This document shows, piece by piece, positions 17,591 to 27,586 of a stretch of 64,000 nt of DNA (positions are counted from its first letter, which is position 1; the number at the start of each line of letters is the position of its first letter). A model generated the notes under the pieces. That model was not told the origin of the DNA. It made no database searches and saw only the letters and a list, made by a program, of their open reading frames with translations. The translations under genes and the position numbers were made by a program. Source of the stretch: CAMLIZ01 sp040758375 (lineage in GTDB: Bacteria; Pseudomonadota; Gammaproteobacteria; Burkholderiales; Burkholderiaceae_C); NCBI GenBank assembly GCA_040758375.1, contig JBFLWE010000003.1, positions 50,798-114,797 of the forward strand, read 5' to 3'.

Positions 17591-18637
17591 ATGAAAAAAT
17601 CTCTGCTCGCTCTCGCAGTGCTCGGCGTGTTCGCAGGTGCTGCGTCGGCCCAGTCGTCGGTGACCCTGTTCGGTATCGTGGACGTCAATGCCCGCTACGT
17701 GAAGCACGGCAACACCGACGCTGTGAAGCAGCTTGGCACCGACGGTATCAATAGCAGCCGTCTGGGTTTTCGCGGTGTTGAAGATCTGGGTGGCGGCCTG
17801 AAGGCTGGTTTCTGGATCGAGGGCGCGATGTCGCCGGATACCGGTGCCGCCGCGCAAACTTGGCAGCGCCGCTCGACCGTGAGCCTGATGGGCGGTTTCG
17901 GTGAAGTGCGCCTGGGTCGTGACTACACCCCGACGTTCTGGAACCTGACGGTCTTCGATCCGTTCGGCACCAACGGCGTTGGTTCTTCGCTGAACCTGTT
18001 TGTTGCTCCGGCTGCTCTCGCGACCTCCGTCTTCACCGGGTCGGGCGCTGCCACGCTGGTGCGTGCGAGCAACACGATCGGCTACTTCCTGCCCTCTGGC
18101 ATCGGCGGTTTGTATGGTCAGGTTCAGGTTGCTGCAGGCGAAGGCGTCACCGGGAACAAGTACATGGGCGGCCGCATTGGCTATGCTGCCGGTCCGGTGG
18201 ATGTGGCATTTGCCTATGGCCAAACCCAGGTGGGCAGCGATGACAAGCTGAAAACCTGGAACCTGGGCGCCTCGTACAACCTTGGTGTAGCCAAGCTGAC
18301 GGGCTTCTACTCGAACGCCAATTCCGACTTCTTCGGTGGTGTGGATGGCGTCGACGTCACTCAAACCAATTGGATGCTCGGTGCTGTTGTTCCCATGGGC
18401 CAGGGTGAAATTCACGCCTCCTACAACAAGGCGTCGGGCAAGGACGATGCCGATGGCCTCAGCGCCAAGCAGCTTGCGGTCGGGTACGTCTATAACCTGT
18501 CCAAGCGTACGGCCCTCTATGCCCAGTATTCACGGATCACGAACGAACTGACCGCGTTCTCCGTGACTGCCGGATCGGTCGCCGCTTTCGACGACAAGTC
18601 GTCCGGTGCTGAATTCGGTATCCGCCACTCGTTCTGA
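17591..18637 (+). CDS. Outer-membrane general porin (Porin_4 / Gram_neg_porin family)
   Basis: A 348-residue 16-stranded beta-barrel porin of the Bordetella/Neisseria/Burkholderia type. The signal peptide is MKKSLLALAVLGVFAGAASA, followed by QSSVTLFGIVDVNARYV. PRLGRDYTP-type (VRLGRDYTP) and SRLGFRGVEDLGGGL blocks are family hallmarks, and the chain ends in phenylalanine (IRHSF) as needed for Bam recognition. Codon use is less GC-extreme than neighbours, typical of a highly expressed gene. It is monocistronic, with its own terminator. Solute specificity cannot be inferred. Confidence 0.95.
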   Translation: MKKSLLALAVLGVFAGAASAQSSVTLFGIVDVNARYVKHGNTDAVKQLGTDGINSSRLGFRGVEDLGGGLKAGFWIEGAMSPDTGAAAQTWQRRSTVSLMGGFGEVRLGRDYTPTFWNLTVFDPFGTNGVGSSLNLFVAPAALATSVFTGSGAATLVRASNTIGYFLPSGIGGLYGQVQVAAGEGVTGNKYMGGRIGYAAGPVDVAFAYGQTQVGSDDKLKTWNLGASYNLGVAKLTGFYSNANSDFFGGVDGVDVTQTNWMLGAVVPMGQGEIHASYNKASGKDDADGLSAKQLAVGYVYNLSKRTALYAQYSRITNELTAFSVTAGSVAAFDDKSSGAEFGIRHSF

Positions 18638-18683
18638 TGATCCTCGGCAGCCCGCATCTGCAGGCTGCCGATTCCTCAGACAC

Positions 18684-18710
18684 AAGCCGCCCTCGGGCGG
18701 CTTTTTCTTT
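18684..18710 (+). terminator. Intrinsic terminator of the porin gene
   Basis: The stem AAGCCGCC/GGCGGCTT with a CTCG loop is followed by TTTTTCTTT. A second hairpin (TCGGCAGCC/GGCTGCCGA, ten-base loop) lies just before it, between the stop codon and the terminator, and may stabilise the mRNA 3' end. Confidence 0.88.
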
Positions 18711-18855
18711 GTCCCCGCACTGCAGGAAAACCCTCTGGGACGAAGCCGGGCAAAGTCCCTACCCTTCGGCGCTGGGTTCTATCGAACGCACGGTCGGCAT
18801 GTCTTTCGCTTGAACCGGCCTGACCCGGCCGATTCCGCTGCCGGCGCCACCATCG

Positions 18856-19833
18856 ATGCTCGCTTTCATCCTTCGCCGACTCGCGCAAGCCGTTCTCGTG
18901 ATGCTGGCGGTGGCCTTCATCGCGTTCATGCTGTTCCAGTACGTGGGCGACCCGGTGACCAACCTGCTGGGGCAGGACGCCACGCCGCAGCAGCGGCAGC
19001 AGCTGCGTGCCGATCTGGGGCTGGACCGGCCATTTCCGGTGCAGTTTGCGCACTTCGTCGGCAACGCGTTGCAAGGTGAGTTCGGGCTCAGCCTGCGGCA
19101 GGGGCGCAAGGTTTCCTCGCTGATCGTCGAGCGGTTTCCGGCGACGCTGGAGCTGGCGCTGGTGGCGGCGTTCATCGGCGTGGCGCTGGGTATTCCGGCC
19201 GGCGTCTATGCCGCGCTGCGCAGGGGCAAGGCCATGTCGCAGCTGCTGATGACGGGTTCCTTGCTCGGCGTCTCGCTGCCGAACTTCCTGATCGGCATCC
19301 TGCTGATCCTGGTCTTCGCGGTGACCTTCAAGTTGCTGCCGAGTTTCGGGCGCGGCGAGGTGGTGGACCTGGGCGTCTGGACGACCGGGCTGCTCAGCGT
19401 CGACGGCTGGCGCCACATCGTGCTGCCCGCCATCACGTTGTCGTTGTTCCCGATGGCGCTGGTGTTGCGCCTGGTGCGCTCCGAAATGCTGGAGGTGCTG
19501 CGCGCCGACTACATCAAGTTCGCGCGTGCGCGTGGGCTCACCAACCGCACGGTGTATTTCGGGCATGCCTTGAAGAACACGCTGGTGCCGGTGATCACGG
19601 TGATGGGCTTGCAACTGGGCGGCATCGTGGCGTTTGCGATCGTCACCGAGACGGTGTTCCAGTGGCCGGGCATGGGGCTGTTGTTCATCCAGGCGGTGCA
19701 GTTCGCCGACATCCCGGTCATGGCCGCGTACCTGTGCCTGATCGCGCTGATCTTCGTGGTGATCAACCTGGTGGTGGACCTGTTGTATTTCGCGGTGGAC
19801 CCACGCTTGCGCGTGGCCGGGGGAGCGCACTGA
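18856..19833 (+). CDS. dppB: Peptide ABC transporter permease, DppB/OppB type
   Basis: A 325-residue inner-membrane permease with six transmembrane helices. It begins MLAFILRRLAQAVLVMLAVAF, the usual N-terminal helix of the family, and carries the EAA loop (DYIKFARARGLTNRTVYFGHA) that docks the ATPases. It is first in a six-gene operon (permease, amidohydrolase, binding protein, permease, two ATPases). The stop overlaps the next start by one base (TGATG). I saw no convincing promoter in the 145 bases after the porin terminator. Confidence 0.94.
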   Translation: MLAFILRRLAQAVLVMLAVAFIAFMLFQYVGDPVTNLLGQDATPQQRQQLRADLGLDRPFPVQFAHFVGNALQGEFGLSLRQGRKVSSLIVERFPATLELALVAAFIGVALGIPAGVYAALRRGKAMSQLLMTGSLLGVSLPNFLIGILLILVFAVTFKLLPSFGRGEVVDLGVWTTGLLSVDGWRHIVLPAITLSLFPMALVLRLVRSEMLEVLRADYIKFARARGLTNRTVYFGHALKNTLVPVITVMGLQLGGIVAFAIVTETVFQWPGMGLLFIQAVQFADIPVMAAYLCLIALIFVVINLVVDLLYFAVDPRLRVAGGAH

Positions 19834-21053
19834 TGAGCACCGGCACACGGATGCTGGAGTCGGGCCTCTATCGCCGGCTGGTCGATTGGCATGGCGAACT
19901 CACGGCCTTTCGCCGCGACCTGCATGCCCACCCGGAGCTGGGCTTCGAAGAGCGCCGCACCTCAGGGCGGGTGGCGGAGGCGTTGCAGGCGTGCGGCATC
20001 GAGCAGATCCACACGGGCATCGGCAAGACGGGCGTGGTGGCGGTGATCGAGGGGCGGTCGAACGCCTCTGGCCGCACCATCGGGCTGCGTGCGGACATGG
20101 ATGCGCTGCCCATGACGGAGGAAAACGACTTTGCCTGGCGCTCGACCACCCGCGGCCTGATGCACGGTTGCGGCCATGACGGCCACACCACCATGTTGAT
20201 CGGCGCGGCGCGCTACCTGGCCGCGACGCGGGCCTTCGACGGTCGCGCGGTGCTGATCTTCCAGCCTGGCGAAGAAGGCTTCGGCGGCGCCAAGGCGATG
20301 ATCGACGACGGGCTGTTCGACCGCTTTCCGGTGCAATCGGTCTACGCGATGCACAACTGGCCGCAGTTGCCGCCGGGCACCATCGGCGTCAACGCCGGTC
20401 CCATGATGGCCGCGGCGGACCGCATCGACATCGTGGTGCATGGCCGTGGCGGTCATGGCGCGCATCCGTACCTGGCGATCGACCCGGTGCTGGTGGCGGC
20501 GCACATCATCACGGCGGCCCAGAGCCTGGTGTCGCGCAACGTGCATCCCATGGATGCGGCGGTGGTGAGCCTGTGCGCCCTGCAGGCCGGCGACCTGAAC
20601 GCCATGAGCGTGATCCCGCGCGAATGCAAGCTCACCGGCACCGTGCGCACGTTTCGCCGCGAGGTGCAGGACATGATCGAAGAGCGGCTGGGCCGCCTGG
20701 TCGACTCGGTGGCCATGGCCTTCGGCGCCACGGCGACGCTGCATTACCAGCGCAACTACCCGGCCACCATCAACACCGCAGCCGAGGCGCAGTTCGCCGG
20801 CGACGTGGCGGCTTCGCTGGTGGGCGAGGACAAGGTCGTGCGCAACTTGCCCCCCAGCATGGGCGCGGAGGACTTTTCGTTCATGCTGCAGATGAAGCCC
20901 GGCGCCTACCTGCGGCTGGGGCAGGGCGGCGAGGGAGGCTGCTTCCTGCACAGCAGCCGCTATGACTTCAACGACGAGGTGCTGCCGCTGGGGGCCGCCT
21001 TGTTCGCCTCGCTGGCGGAGCAGGCCATGCCGCTGCCCCCGCACGACAACTGA
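19833..21053 (+). CDS. M20-family amidohydrolase (hippurate hydrolase / aminoacylase type)
   Basis: A 406-residue metallopeptidase-fold hydrolase cleaving N-acyl amino acids or small peptides. M20D signatures are visible: LHAHPELGFEE at ~31, RADMDALPM at ~90, HGCGHDGHT at ~112 and QPGEEGFGGAKAM at ~146. There is no signal peptide, so it is cytoplasmic. Its place between dppB and the binding-protein gene implies that it processes the imported substrate. Plausible substrates are N-acylated amino acids or peptides. Confidence 0.92.
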   Translation: MSTGTRMLESGLYRRLVDWHGELTAFRRDLHAHPELGFEERRTSGRVAEALQACGIEQIHTGIGKTGVVAVIEGRSNASGRTIGLRADMDALPMTEENDFAWRSTTRGLMHGCGHDGHTTMLIGAARYLAATRAFDGRAVLIFQPGEEGFGGAKAMIDDGLFDRFPVQSVYAMHNWPQLPPGTIGVNAGPMMAAADRIDIVVHGRGGHGAHPYLAIDPVLVAAHIITAAQSLVSRNVHPMDAAVVSLCALQAGDLNAMSVIPRECKLTGTVRTFRREVQDMIEERLGRLVDSVAMAFGATATLHYQRNYPATINTAAEAQFAGDVAASLVGEDKVVRNLPPSMGAEDFSFMLQMKPGAYLRLGQGGEGGCFLHSSRYDFNDEVLPLGAALFASLAEQAMPLPPHDN

Positions 21054-21077
21054 CCAATCCCACAAGGAGAGACGACG

Positions 21078-22646
21078 ATGAAGCTGAAGAGGACCCTGTT
21101 GGGCGCCGCGCTGGCGCTGGCCCTGGGCGGTGCGCAGGCGGTCACGCTGCGTGTGGCCAACGTGGGCGACGTGCAGTCGATGGACCCGCACTCGCTCAAC
21201 GAGAGCCTGCAGCTGAGCTTCACCGGCAGCGTCTACGAGCCGCTGGTGGGGCGCGACAAGAAGATGAACCTGACGCCCGCGCTCGCGACCAAGTGGACGC
21301 AGAAGACACCCACGGTGTGGCGCTTCGACCTGCGCAAGGGCGTGAAATTCCACGACGGCACGCCGTTCACCGCGGACGACGTGCTGTTCACCTTCAAGCG
21401 CGCCGCGGGCGACGGCTCCGACATGAAGGGCTACACCGCCTCGGTGAAGGACGTACGCAAGATCGACGACCACACGGTGGAGGTGGAGACGCTCACGCCC
21501 AACCCGATCCTGCCCGACCTGCTCACCAGCCTGTATGTCATGAGCAAGAAGTGGTGCGAGGACAACAAGGCCGAGAAGCCGGTGGACCGCCGCAAGGGCA
21601 TCGAGAACGTCGCGAGCTTCAAGGCCAACGGCACCGGCCCGTACCGCCTGAAGGAGCGGCAGCCCTCCACGCGCACGGTGATCGTGCGCAATTTCAACTA
21701 CTGGGACAAGGTGGAGGGCAACGTCGACGAAGTGGTGTTTACGCCGATCGGCAACGACGCCACGCGCGTGGCCGCGCTGCTGTCGGGCGAGATCGACCTG
21801 ATGGAGCCGGTGCCGCTGCAGGACGTGGACCGCGTCAAGTCGGGCGGCAGCTTCACCGTGCTGCAGGGGCCCGAGCTGCGCACCATCTTCCTCGGCATGG
21901 ACCAGAAGCGCGACGAGCTGCTGTTCTCCAGCGTGAAGGGCAAGAACCCCTTCAAGGACAAGCGGGTGCGGCAGGCCTTCTACCAGGCGATCGACATCGA
22001 GGCGATCAAGTCGCGCGTGATGCGCAATGCCTCCACGCCCACCGCGCTGATGGTGGGTCCGGGCGTGCGGGGTTTCCAGCCCGACATGAACAAGCGCCTG
22101 CCCTACGACCCCGAGGCGGCGAAGAAGCTGCTCGCCGAGGCCGGCTATCCCAGCGGCTTCGAGGTGACGATGAACTGCCCCAACGACCGCTACGTCAACG
22201 ACGGCGCGATCTGCCAGGCGGTGGCCGCCAACCTGGCGCGCATCGGGGTCAAGATCAACCTGCAGGCCGAGACCAAGGTCACCTACTTCCCGAAGATCCT
22301 GCGCCGCGACACCAGCTTCTACCTGCTGGGTTGGACGCCGACCACCAGCGATGCCCATGATGCGCTGATCAACCTGATGGCCACGCCCACCGACAAGGGC
22401 CAAGGCCAGTTCAACCTGGGTTCTTACAGCAACGCGCGGTTCGATGAACTCACCGGCAAGATCCAGTCGGAGACCGACGACAAGAAGCGCAACGAGATGA
22501 TCCGCGAGGCCTTCAAGATTCACCAGGACGACGTGGGCCACATCCCGCTGCACCAGCAGGCGCTGGCCTGGGCCTTCAAGAAGAACGTGAGCGTCGTGCA
22601 GCTGCCGGACAACCGCATGTTCTTCAAGTGGGTCGTGGTGAAGTGA
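21078..22646 (+). CDS. dppA: Periplasmic peptide-binding protein (SBP_bac_5 family)
   Basis: A 522-residue solute-binding protein with signal peptide MKLKRTLLGAALALALGGAQA. It opens with the family signature VGDVQSMDPHSLNE and contains WRFDLRKGVKFHDGTPFTADDV at ~80-100 and NFNYWDKVEG near 200. A purine-rich AAGGAGAG Shine-Dalgarno precedes the ATG. It delivers peptides, or peptide-like N-acyl compounds, to the permease pair. DppA is used as a family-level symbol; the ligand is not known. The stop codon is immediately followed by a repeat element. Confidence 0.93.
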   Translation: MKLKRTLLGAALALALGGAQAVTLRVANVGDVQSMDPHSLNESLQLSFTGSVYEPLVGRDKKMNLTPALATKWTQKTPTVWRFDLRKGVKFHDGTPFTADDVLFTFKRAAGDGSDMKGYTASVKDVRKIDDHTVEVETLTPNPILPDLLTSLYVMSKKWCEDNKAEKPVDRRKGIENVASFKANGTGPYRLKERQPSTRTVIVRNFNYWDKVEGNVDEVVFTPIGNDATRVAALLSGEIDLMEPVPLQDVDRVKSGGSFTVLQGPELRTIFLGMDQKRDELLFSSVKGKNPFKDKRVRQAFYQAIDIEAIKSRVMRNASTPTALMVGPGVRGFQPDMNKRLPYDPEAAKKLLAEAGYPSGFEVTMNCPNDRYVNDGAICQAVAANLARIGVKINLQAETKVTYFPKILRRDTSFYLLGWTPTTSDAHDALINLMATPTDKGQGQFNLGSYSNARFDELTGKIQSETDDKKRNEMIREAFKIHQDDVGHIPLHQQALAWAFKKNVSVVQLPDNRMFFKWVVVK

Positions 22647-22731
22647 CCCACCCCCTACCGCCTTCGGCGGCCCCCTCGAGGGGGCAACACCAGCGGACCG
22701 GCGAAGCCGGATCCGCGGTGTTCGCTGGGTC
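22646..22731 (-). repeat. GC-rich intergenic repeat, copy B (compact form)
   Basis: On the minus strand it reads GCGGATCCGGCTTCGCCGG, then GGTGTTGCCCCCTCGAGGGG, then GCCGCCGAAGGCGG. These are the same blocks, in order, as the 1576 copy. It begins at the last base of the dppA stop and runs into the start region of the following permease gene. Both CCCCCTCGAGGGGG and CCGCCTTCGGCGG are perfect palindromes able to form RNA hairpins between these two genes. Confidence 0.75.
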
Positions 22732-23647
22732 TGGGCTGAGCACTGCCTTTCGTCGGTTCTTCGACGGCGACCTGTGGTACAGCTTCCGCACGTCGCCGGT
22801 GGCGATGGGCGCGGCCCTGGTCGCCTTCGTGTGTATCGTGTGCGCGGTGTTCGCCAACTGGGTGGCGCCGCACAATCCCTTCGATCTGGCGACGCTGGAG
22901 CTGTCGGATGCGCGGCTGCCGCCGGCCTGGCACCCGGACGGCAGCAGCAAGTACCTGCTGGGCACCGACGACCAGGGGCGCGACATCCTGTCTGCGCTGA
23001 TGTTCGGCGCGCGCATCTCGCTGTTCGTGGGGCTCGCCTCGGTGCTGCTGTCGGTGCTGATCGGCGTGGCGCTGGGCTTGCTGGCCGGTTTCGTGGGCGG
23101 GCGCATCGACGCCTTCATCATGCGGGTGTGCGACGTGATGCTGTCGTTTCCGGCGCTGTTGATCGCGCTGCTGATCGACGGCGTGGGGCGGGCGATGTTT
23201 CCCAATGCGCACGAGACGCTGGCCTTCGCGGTGCTGATCCTCGCGATCTCGCTCACCGGCTGGGTGCAGTACGCGCGCACGGTGCGCGGCTCCACGCTGG
23301 TCGAGCGCAACAAGGAATACGTGCAGGCGGCCCGCGTCATCGGCGTGCGGCCGATCACCATCATGCGGCGGCACGTGCTGCCCAACGTGATGGGGCCGGT
23401 GCTGGTGCTGGCCACGATCCAGGTGGCCACCGCGATCATCATCGAGGCCACCCTGTCGTTTCTGGGCGTGGGCGTGCCGCCCACGTCGCCGTCGCTGGGC
23501 ACGCTGATCCGCGTGGGCAACGATTTCCTGTTCTCGGGCGAGTGGTGGATCACCATCTTCCCCGGCGCGATGCTGGTGCTGATCGCGCTCAGCGTGAACC
23601 TGCTCGGCGACTGGCTGCGCGATGCGCTGAACCCCAGGCTGCGTTGA
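22718..23647 (+). CDS. dppC: Peptide ABC transporter permease, DppC/OppC type
   Basis: A permease partner of about 309 residues. The family starts are visible at FRRFFDGDLWYSFRTSPVAM (OppC_N segment); six helices and the EAA loop EYVQAARVIGVRPITIMRRH follow. I chose the GTG giving VFAGSGLSTAFRRF. The same frame is open further up to a GTG at 22628 inside dppA, but those 30 residues are pure repeat. Either way, the start region comes from the repeat. No good Shine-Dalgarno precedes the chosen GTG. Confidence 0.88.
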   Translation: MFAGSGLSTAFRRFFDGDLWYSFRTSPVAMGAALVAFVCIVCAVFANWVAPHNPFDLATLELSDARLPPAWHPDGSSKYLLGTDDQGRDILSALMFGARISLFVGLASVLLSVLIGVALGLLAGFVGGRIDAFIMRVCDVMLSFPALLIALLIDGVGRAMFPNAHETLAFAVLILAISLTGWVQYARTVRGSTLVERNKEYVQAARVIGVRPITIMRRHVLPNVMGPVLVLATIQVATAIIIEATLSFLGVGVPPTSPSLGTLIRVGNDFLFSGEWWITIFPGAMLVLIALSVNLLGDWLRDALNPRLR

Positions 23648-23665
23648 AACGTTGAAAAGCAGTTC

Positions 23666-24648
<983 letters not shown>

Positions 24649-24652
<4 letters not shown>

Positions 24653-25671
24653 GCGCGGCGGCACTGCAGGGGGCGCCTGCGAGCGAGCTGGTGCAGGTGG
24701 AAAACCTGGCCAAGACCTTCGACGTTTCCGCACCTTGGCTCAACCGCGTGGTCGAGCGCAAGCCGCGGCAGTTCGTGCATGCGGTCGACGGCGTGAGTTT
24801 CGGCATCCAGCGCGGCAAGACGCTGGCGCTGGTGGGCGAATCCGGTTGCGGCAAGAGCACCGTGGCGCGCCTGCTGGTCGGGCTGTACACGCCGACGCGC
24901 GGCGACGTGCGCTTCGATGGCGCTCCCACGCGCGAAGTGCTGGCCAGCGCCAAGGCCCAGGTCCTGCGTCGGCGCATGCAGATGATCTTCCAGGACCCGT
25001 ATGCCAGCCTCAACCCGCGCTGGAAGGTGTTGCAGATCGTGGGGGAGCCGCTGCGCGAGCACGGCCTGGTGCGCGATGCCGCGGCGATGAAGGCCCAGGT
25101 GGCGGAGTTGCTCGAATCGGTGCGCCTGGCCCCGTCTGACATGGAGAAGTATCCGCATCAGTTCTCCGGCGGGCAGCGGCAGCGCATCTCGATCGCGCGC
25201 GCGCTGGCGACGCGGCCGGAGTTCCTGGTCTGCGACGAGCCCACCTCGGCGCTCGACGTGTCGGTGCAGGCGCAGGTGCTCAACCTGATGAAGGACCTGC
25301 AGCGCGAGCGCGGCCTGACCTACCTGTTCATCTCGCACAACCTGGCGGCGGTGCGCCATGTGAGCGACCAGGTGGGCGTGATGTACCTCGGGCGGCTGGT
25401 GGAGCTGGCGGACAAGCGCACGCTGTTCTCGATGCCGCGCCATCCGTACACGCGCATGCTGCTGGACGCCATTCCCGACATCCGCATGACCGGGCGGGCC
25501 CGCACGCCGGTGCAAGGCGAGGTGCCCAATCCGCTGAACCCGCCCAGCGGCTGTGCCTTCCACCCACGCTGCCCGCATGCCAACGAGCGCTGCAGCGCGC
25601 AACGGCCGGCCTTGCTGGAAATTCACGGCATCCGCGTGGCCTGCCACGCGGTGGAAGAGGGGCGGATCTAG
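24649..25671 (+). CDS. dppF: Peptide ABC transporter ATPase, DppF/OppF type
   Basis: A 340-residue ATPase with Walker A GESGCGKSTVA (~64), signature FSGGQRQRISIARAL and the Walker B region LVCDEPTSALDVS. It ends in the oligo_HPY extension with CAFHPRCPHANERC. The GTG start overlaps the dppD stop; open frame upstream is the dppD shadow. It is the last gene of the operon and converges with lysA at a 13-base gap with no visible terminator. Confidence 0.95.
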
Positions 25672-25684
25672 CCTTCGTCGCCGA

Positions 25685-26965
25685 TCAGCCGATCAGCCGC
25701 TCGCCCTTGAACAGGTCGGCGGCGCGCTCGCGTTCGCGGATCAGCCAGTGCCTTGCGCCATCGACCATCACTTCGGCGGCGCGGGGACGGGTGTTGTAGT
25801 TGCTGGCCATCGCCATGCCGTATGCGCCGGCGGACAGCACCGCCAGGTGTTCGCCTGCGGCCACCGCGAGGCGCCGCTCGCGGCCCAGCCAGTCGCCCGA
25901 CTCGCAGACCGGGCCGACGACGTCGTAGGTTTCCTGGGGCGCCGTGCTGGCCTCGCAGGCCACGATGTCCATCCAGGCCTCGTACATCGCGGGCCGCGTC
26001 AGATCGTTCATCGCTGCGTCCACGATGCAGAAGTTCTTCTGCTCGCCGTGCTTGAGGTACAGGGCTTCGGTGAGCAGCACGCCGGCGTTGCCCACCAGCG
26101 AGCGGCCCGGCTCCAGCACCAGCTCGCGCTGGCCGTGGCCGCGCTCTTCCAGGCGCTGCAGCACGCGGCGCACCAGCTCGCCGGCCGGTGGCGGCGCTTC
26201 GTCGCGGTAGCGGATGCCCAGGCCGCCGCCGATGTCCACATGGTGCAGCGCAATGCCGGCCGATTCGATGGCCTCCACCAGATCGAGCACGCGGTCCAGC
26301 GCGTCGAGGTACGGGCCGAACTCGGTGATCTGCGAGCCGATATGGCTGTCGATGCCGGCCACGCGCAGGCCCGGCAGCTCGGCCGCGCGCCGGTAGCAGG
26401 CCAGTGCGCGTTCGTGGGCGATGCCGAACTTGTTGGCCTTGAGGCCGGTGGAGATGTAGGGGTGGGTGCCGGCGTCCACGTCGGGATTCACGCGCAGGCT
26501 GATCGAGGCGGGCTTGCCGCTGGCCGACGCTTCCTGTGACAGCACTTCGAGCTCGGCTTCGCTTTCCACGTTGAAGCAGCGCACGCCCACCTCGAGCGCG
26601 CGGCGCATCTCTGCGCGCGTCTTGCCCACGCCGGAGAACACGATGCGCGAACCGTCGACCCCGATCGCGAGCACGCGCTCCAACTCGCCGCCGGACACGA
26701 TGTCGAAGCCCGCGCCCAGCTCGGCGAAGGTCTGCAGAACGGCCAGGCTGGAGTTGGCCTTCATCGCGTAGCACAGCAGGTGCTTGCGGCCAGCCAGTGC
26801 ATCGGCGTACTCGCGGTAGGCGCCGCGCATGGCGTTGCGCGAGTACACGTACAAGGGCGTGCCGTAGCTGCGCGCCAGGGCGCTCAGCTGGCAGTCTTCG
26901 AGGTAGAGCGCGTCGCCCCGGCGGGCGACGAACGGGGCGCCGGGCAGGCGGGGCGGCTGGTGCAT
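25685..26965 (-). CDS. lysA: Diaminopimelate decarboxylase LysA
   Basis: A fold-III PLP enzyme catalysing meso-diaminopimelate to L-lysine plus CO2, the last step of lysine synthesis. It has 426 residues. The PLP lysine is in CYAMKANSS (~68), the glycine loop is GGGLGIRY, the cofactor phosphate region is EPGRSLVGNAG, and the catalytic Cys/Asp segment is CIVDAAMND...CESGDWLG. It follows lptM by 13 bases, and lptM, lysA and cyaY form a cluster conserved across proteobacteria. Confidence 0.97.
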   Translation of the reverse strand: MHQPPRLPGAPFVARRGDALYLEDCQLSALARSYGTPLYVYSRNAMRGAYREYADALAGRKHLLCYAMKANSSLAVLQTFAELGAGFDIVSGGELERVLAIGVDGSRIVFSGVGKTRAEMRRALEVGVRCFNVESEAELEVLSQEASASGKPASISLRVNPDVDAGTHPYISTGLKANKFGIAHERALACYRRAAELPGLRVAGIDSHIGSQITEFGPYLDALDRVLDLVEAIESAGIALHHVDIGGGLGIRYRDEAPPPAGELVRRVLQRLEERGHGQRELVLEPGRSLVGNAGVLLTEALYLKHGEQKNFCIVDAAMNDLTRPAMYEAWMDIVACEASTAPQETYDVVGPVCESGDWLGRERRLAVAAGEHLAVLSAGAYGMAMASNYNTRPRAAEVMVDGARHWLIRERERAADLFKGERLIG

Positions 26966-26978
26966 GAAGAGGGACAGG

Positions 26979-27173
26979 TCAGGAGGGCGTGCGGGAGGGG
27001 CCGGAGGCGGCGTCGGCCGCGGGCGTGGCCTTCTGCGCGGGCAATGTCAGCGGGCCTTTCTGTCCGCATCCGGCGGCCAGCAGCGCAAGCGCGAGGCAGG
27101 CGCCGCCGATGCCCCTTCTGCTGGCAGCGTGTTGCGCGCGGGTGGCTACACTCGAAATCGACTCGCCTGACAT
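26979..27173 (-). CDS. lptM: LPS translocon maturation lipoprotein LptM (YifL-like)
   Basis: A 64-residue lipoprotein. The lipobox LALLAAGC is followed directly by GQKGPLTLP, the invariant GCGxKGPLxLP signature of LptM, which assists LptD oxidation in the outer membrane. The rest is a short Ala/Pro/Thr-rich tail. The ATG at 27173 leaves a signal sequence of ~35 residues with a basic region. It is likely co-transcribed with lysA and divergent from cyaY with a 22-base spacer. Confidence 0.88.
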   Translation of the reverse strand: MSGESISSVATRAQHAASRRGIGGACLALALLAAGCGQKGPLTLPAQKATPAADAASGPSRTPS

Positions 27174-27195
27174 GGCGTGAATTCTAGAGCCCACG

Positions 27196-27552
27196 ATGAA
27201 CAGCGCCCCGAACGATACGCCTGCCTCCCAGCTGACCGACAGCGAATACCACCGCCTGGCCGGTGACGTGCTGGCGGCGGTGGAAGCCACCATCGACCGC
27301 TGGCTCGACGAGGACCTGATCGACATCGACACCCACCGCACCGGCGGGTTGCTGGAACTGCTGATGCCCGACGGCAGCAAGATCGTCCTCAACACGCAGC
27401 CGCCCTTGCACGAGCTCTGGATGGCCGCGCGCGCCGGCGGCTACCACTTCCGGTATCAGCACGGCCGCTGGGTGGACCGCGAAGGCGAGGAGTTCTTCGC
27501 CAAGCTCAGCGCCTGCGCGAGTGCGCAGGCCGGTCGGCCGCTGAAGTTCTGA
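27196..27552 (+). CDS. cyaY: Frataxin-like protein CyaY
   Basis: A 118-residue frataxin homologue that binds iron and modulates Fe-S cluster assembly by IscS/IscU. It has the acidic ridge on helix 1 (EATIDRWLDEDLIDIDTH) and the core beta motif GGLLELLMPDGSKIVLNTQPPLHELW, broken only by normal substitutions. Its neighbours lptM/lysA (divergent) match the conserved proteobacterial arrangement. It converges with the penicillin-binding-protein gene. Confidence 0.95.
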   Translation: MNSAPNDTPASQLTDSEYHRLAGDVLAAVEATIDRWLDEDLIDIDTHRTGGLLELLMPDGSKIVLNTQPPLHELWMAARAGGYHFRYQHGRWVDREGEEFFAKLSACASAQAGRPLKF

Positions 27553-27586
27553 CGCTTCCGGGCGGGCAGCCGGGTCCTGTGCCGGC

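Noticed and set aside
19962..22553. Open frame of 863 codons antisense to the amidohydrolase and peptide-binding protein
   Set aside because: Shadow of two recognised genes, with His/Arg/Gln-rich composition and no ribosome-binding site.
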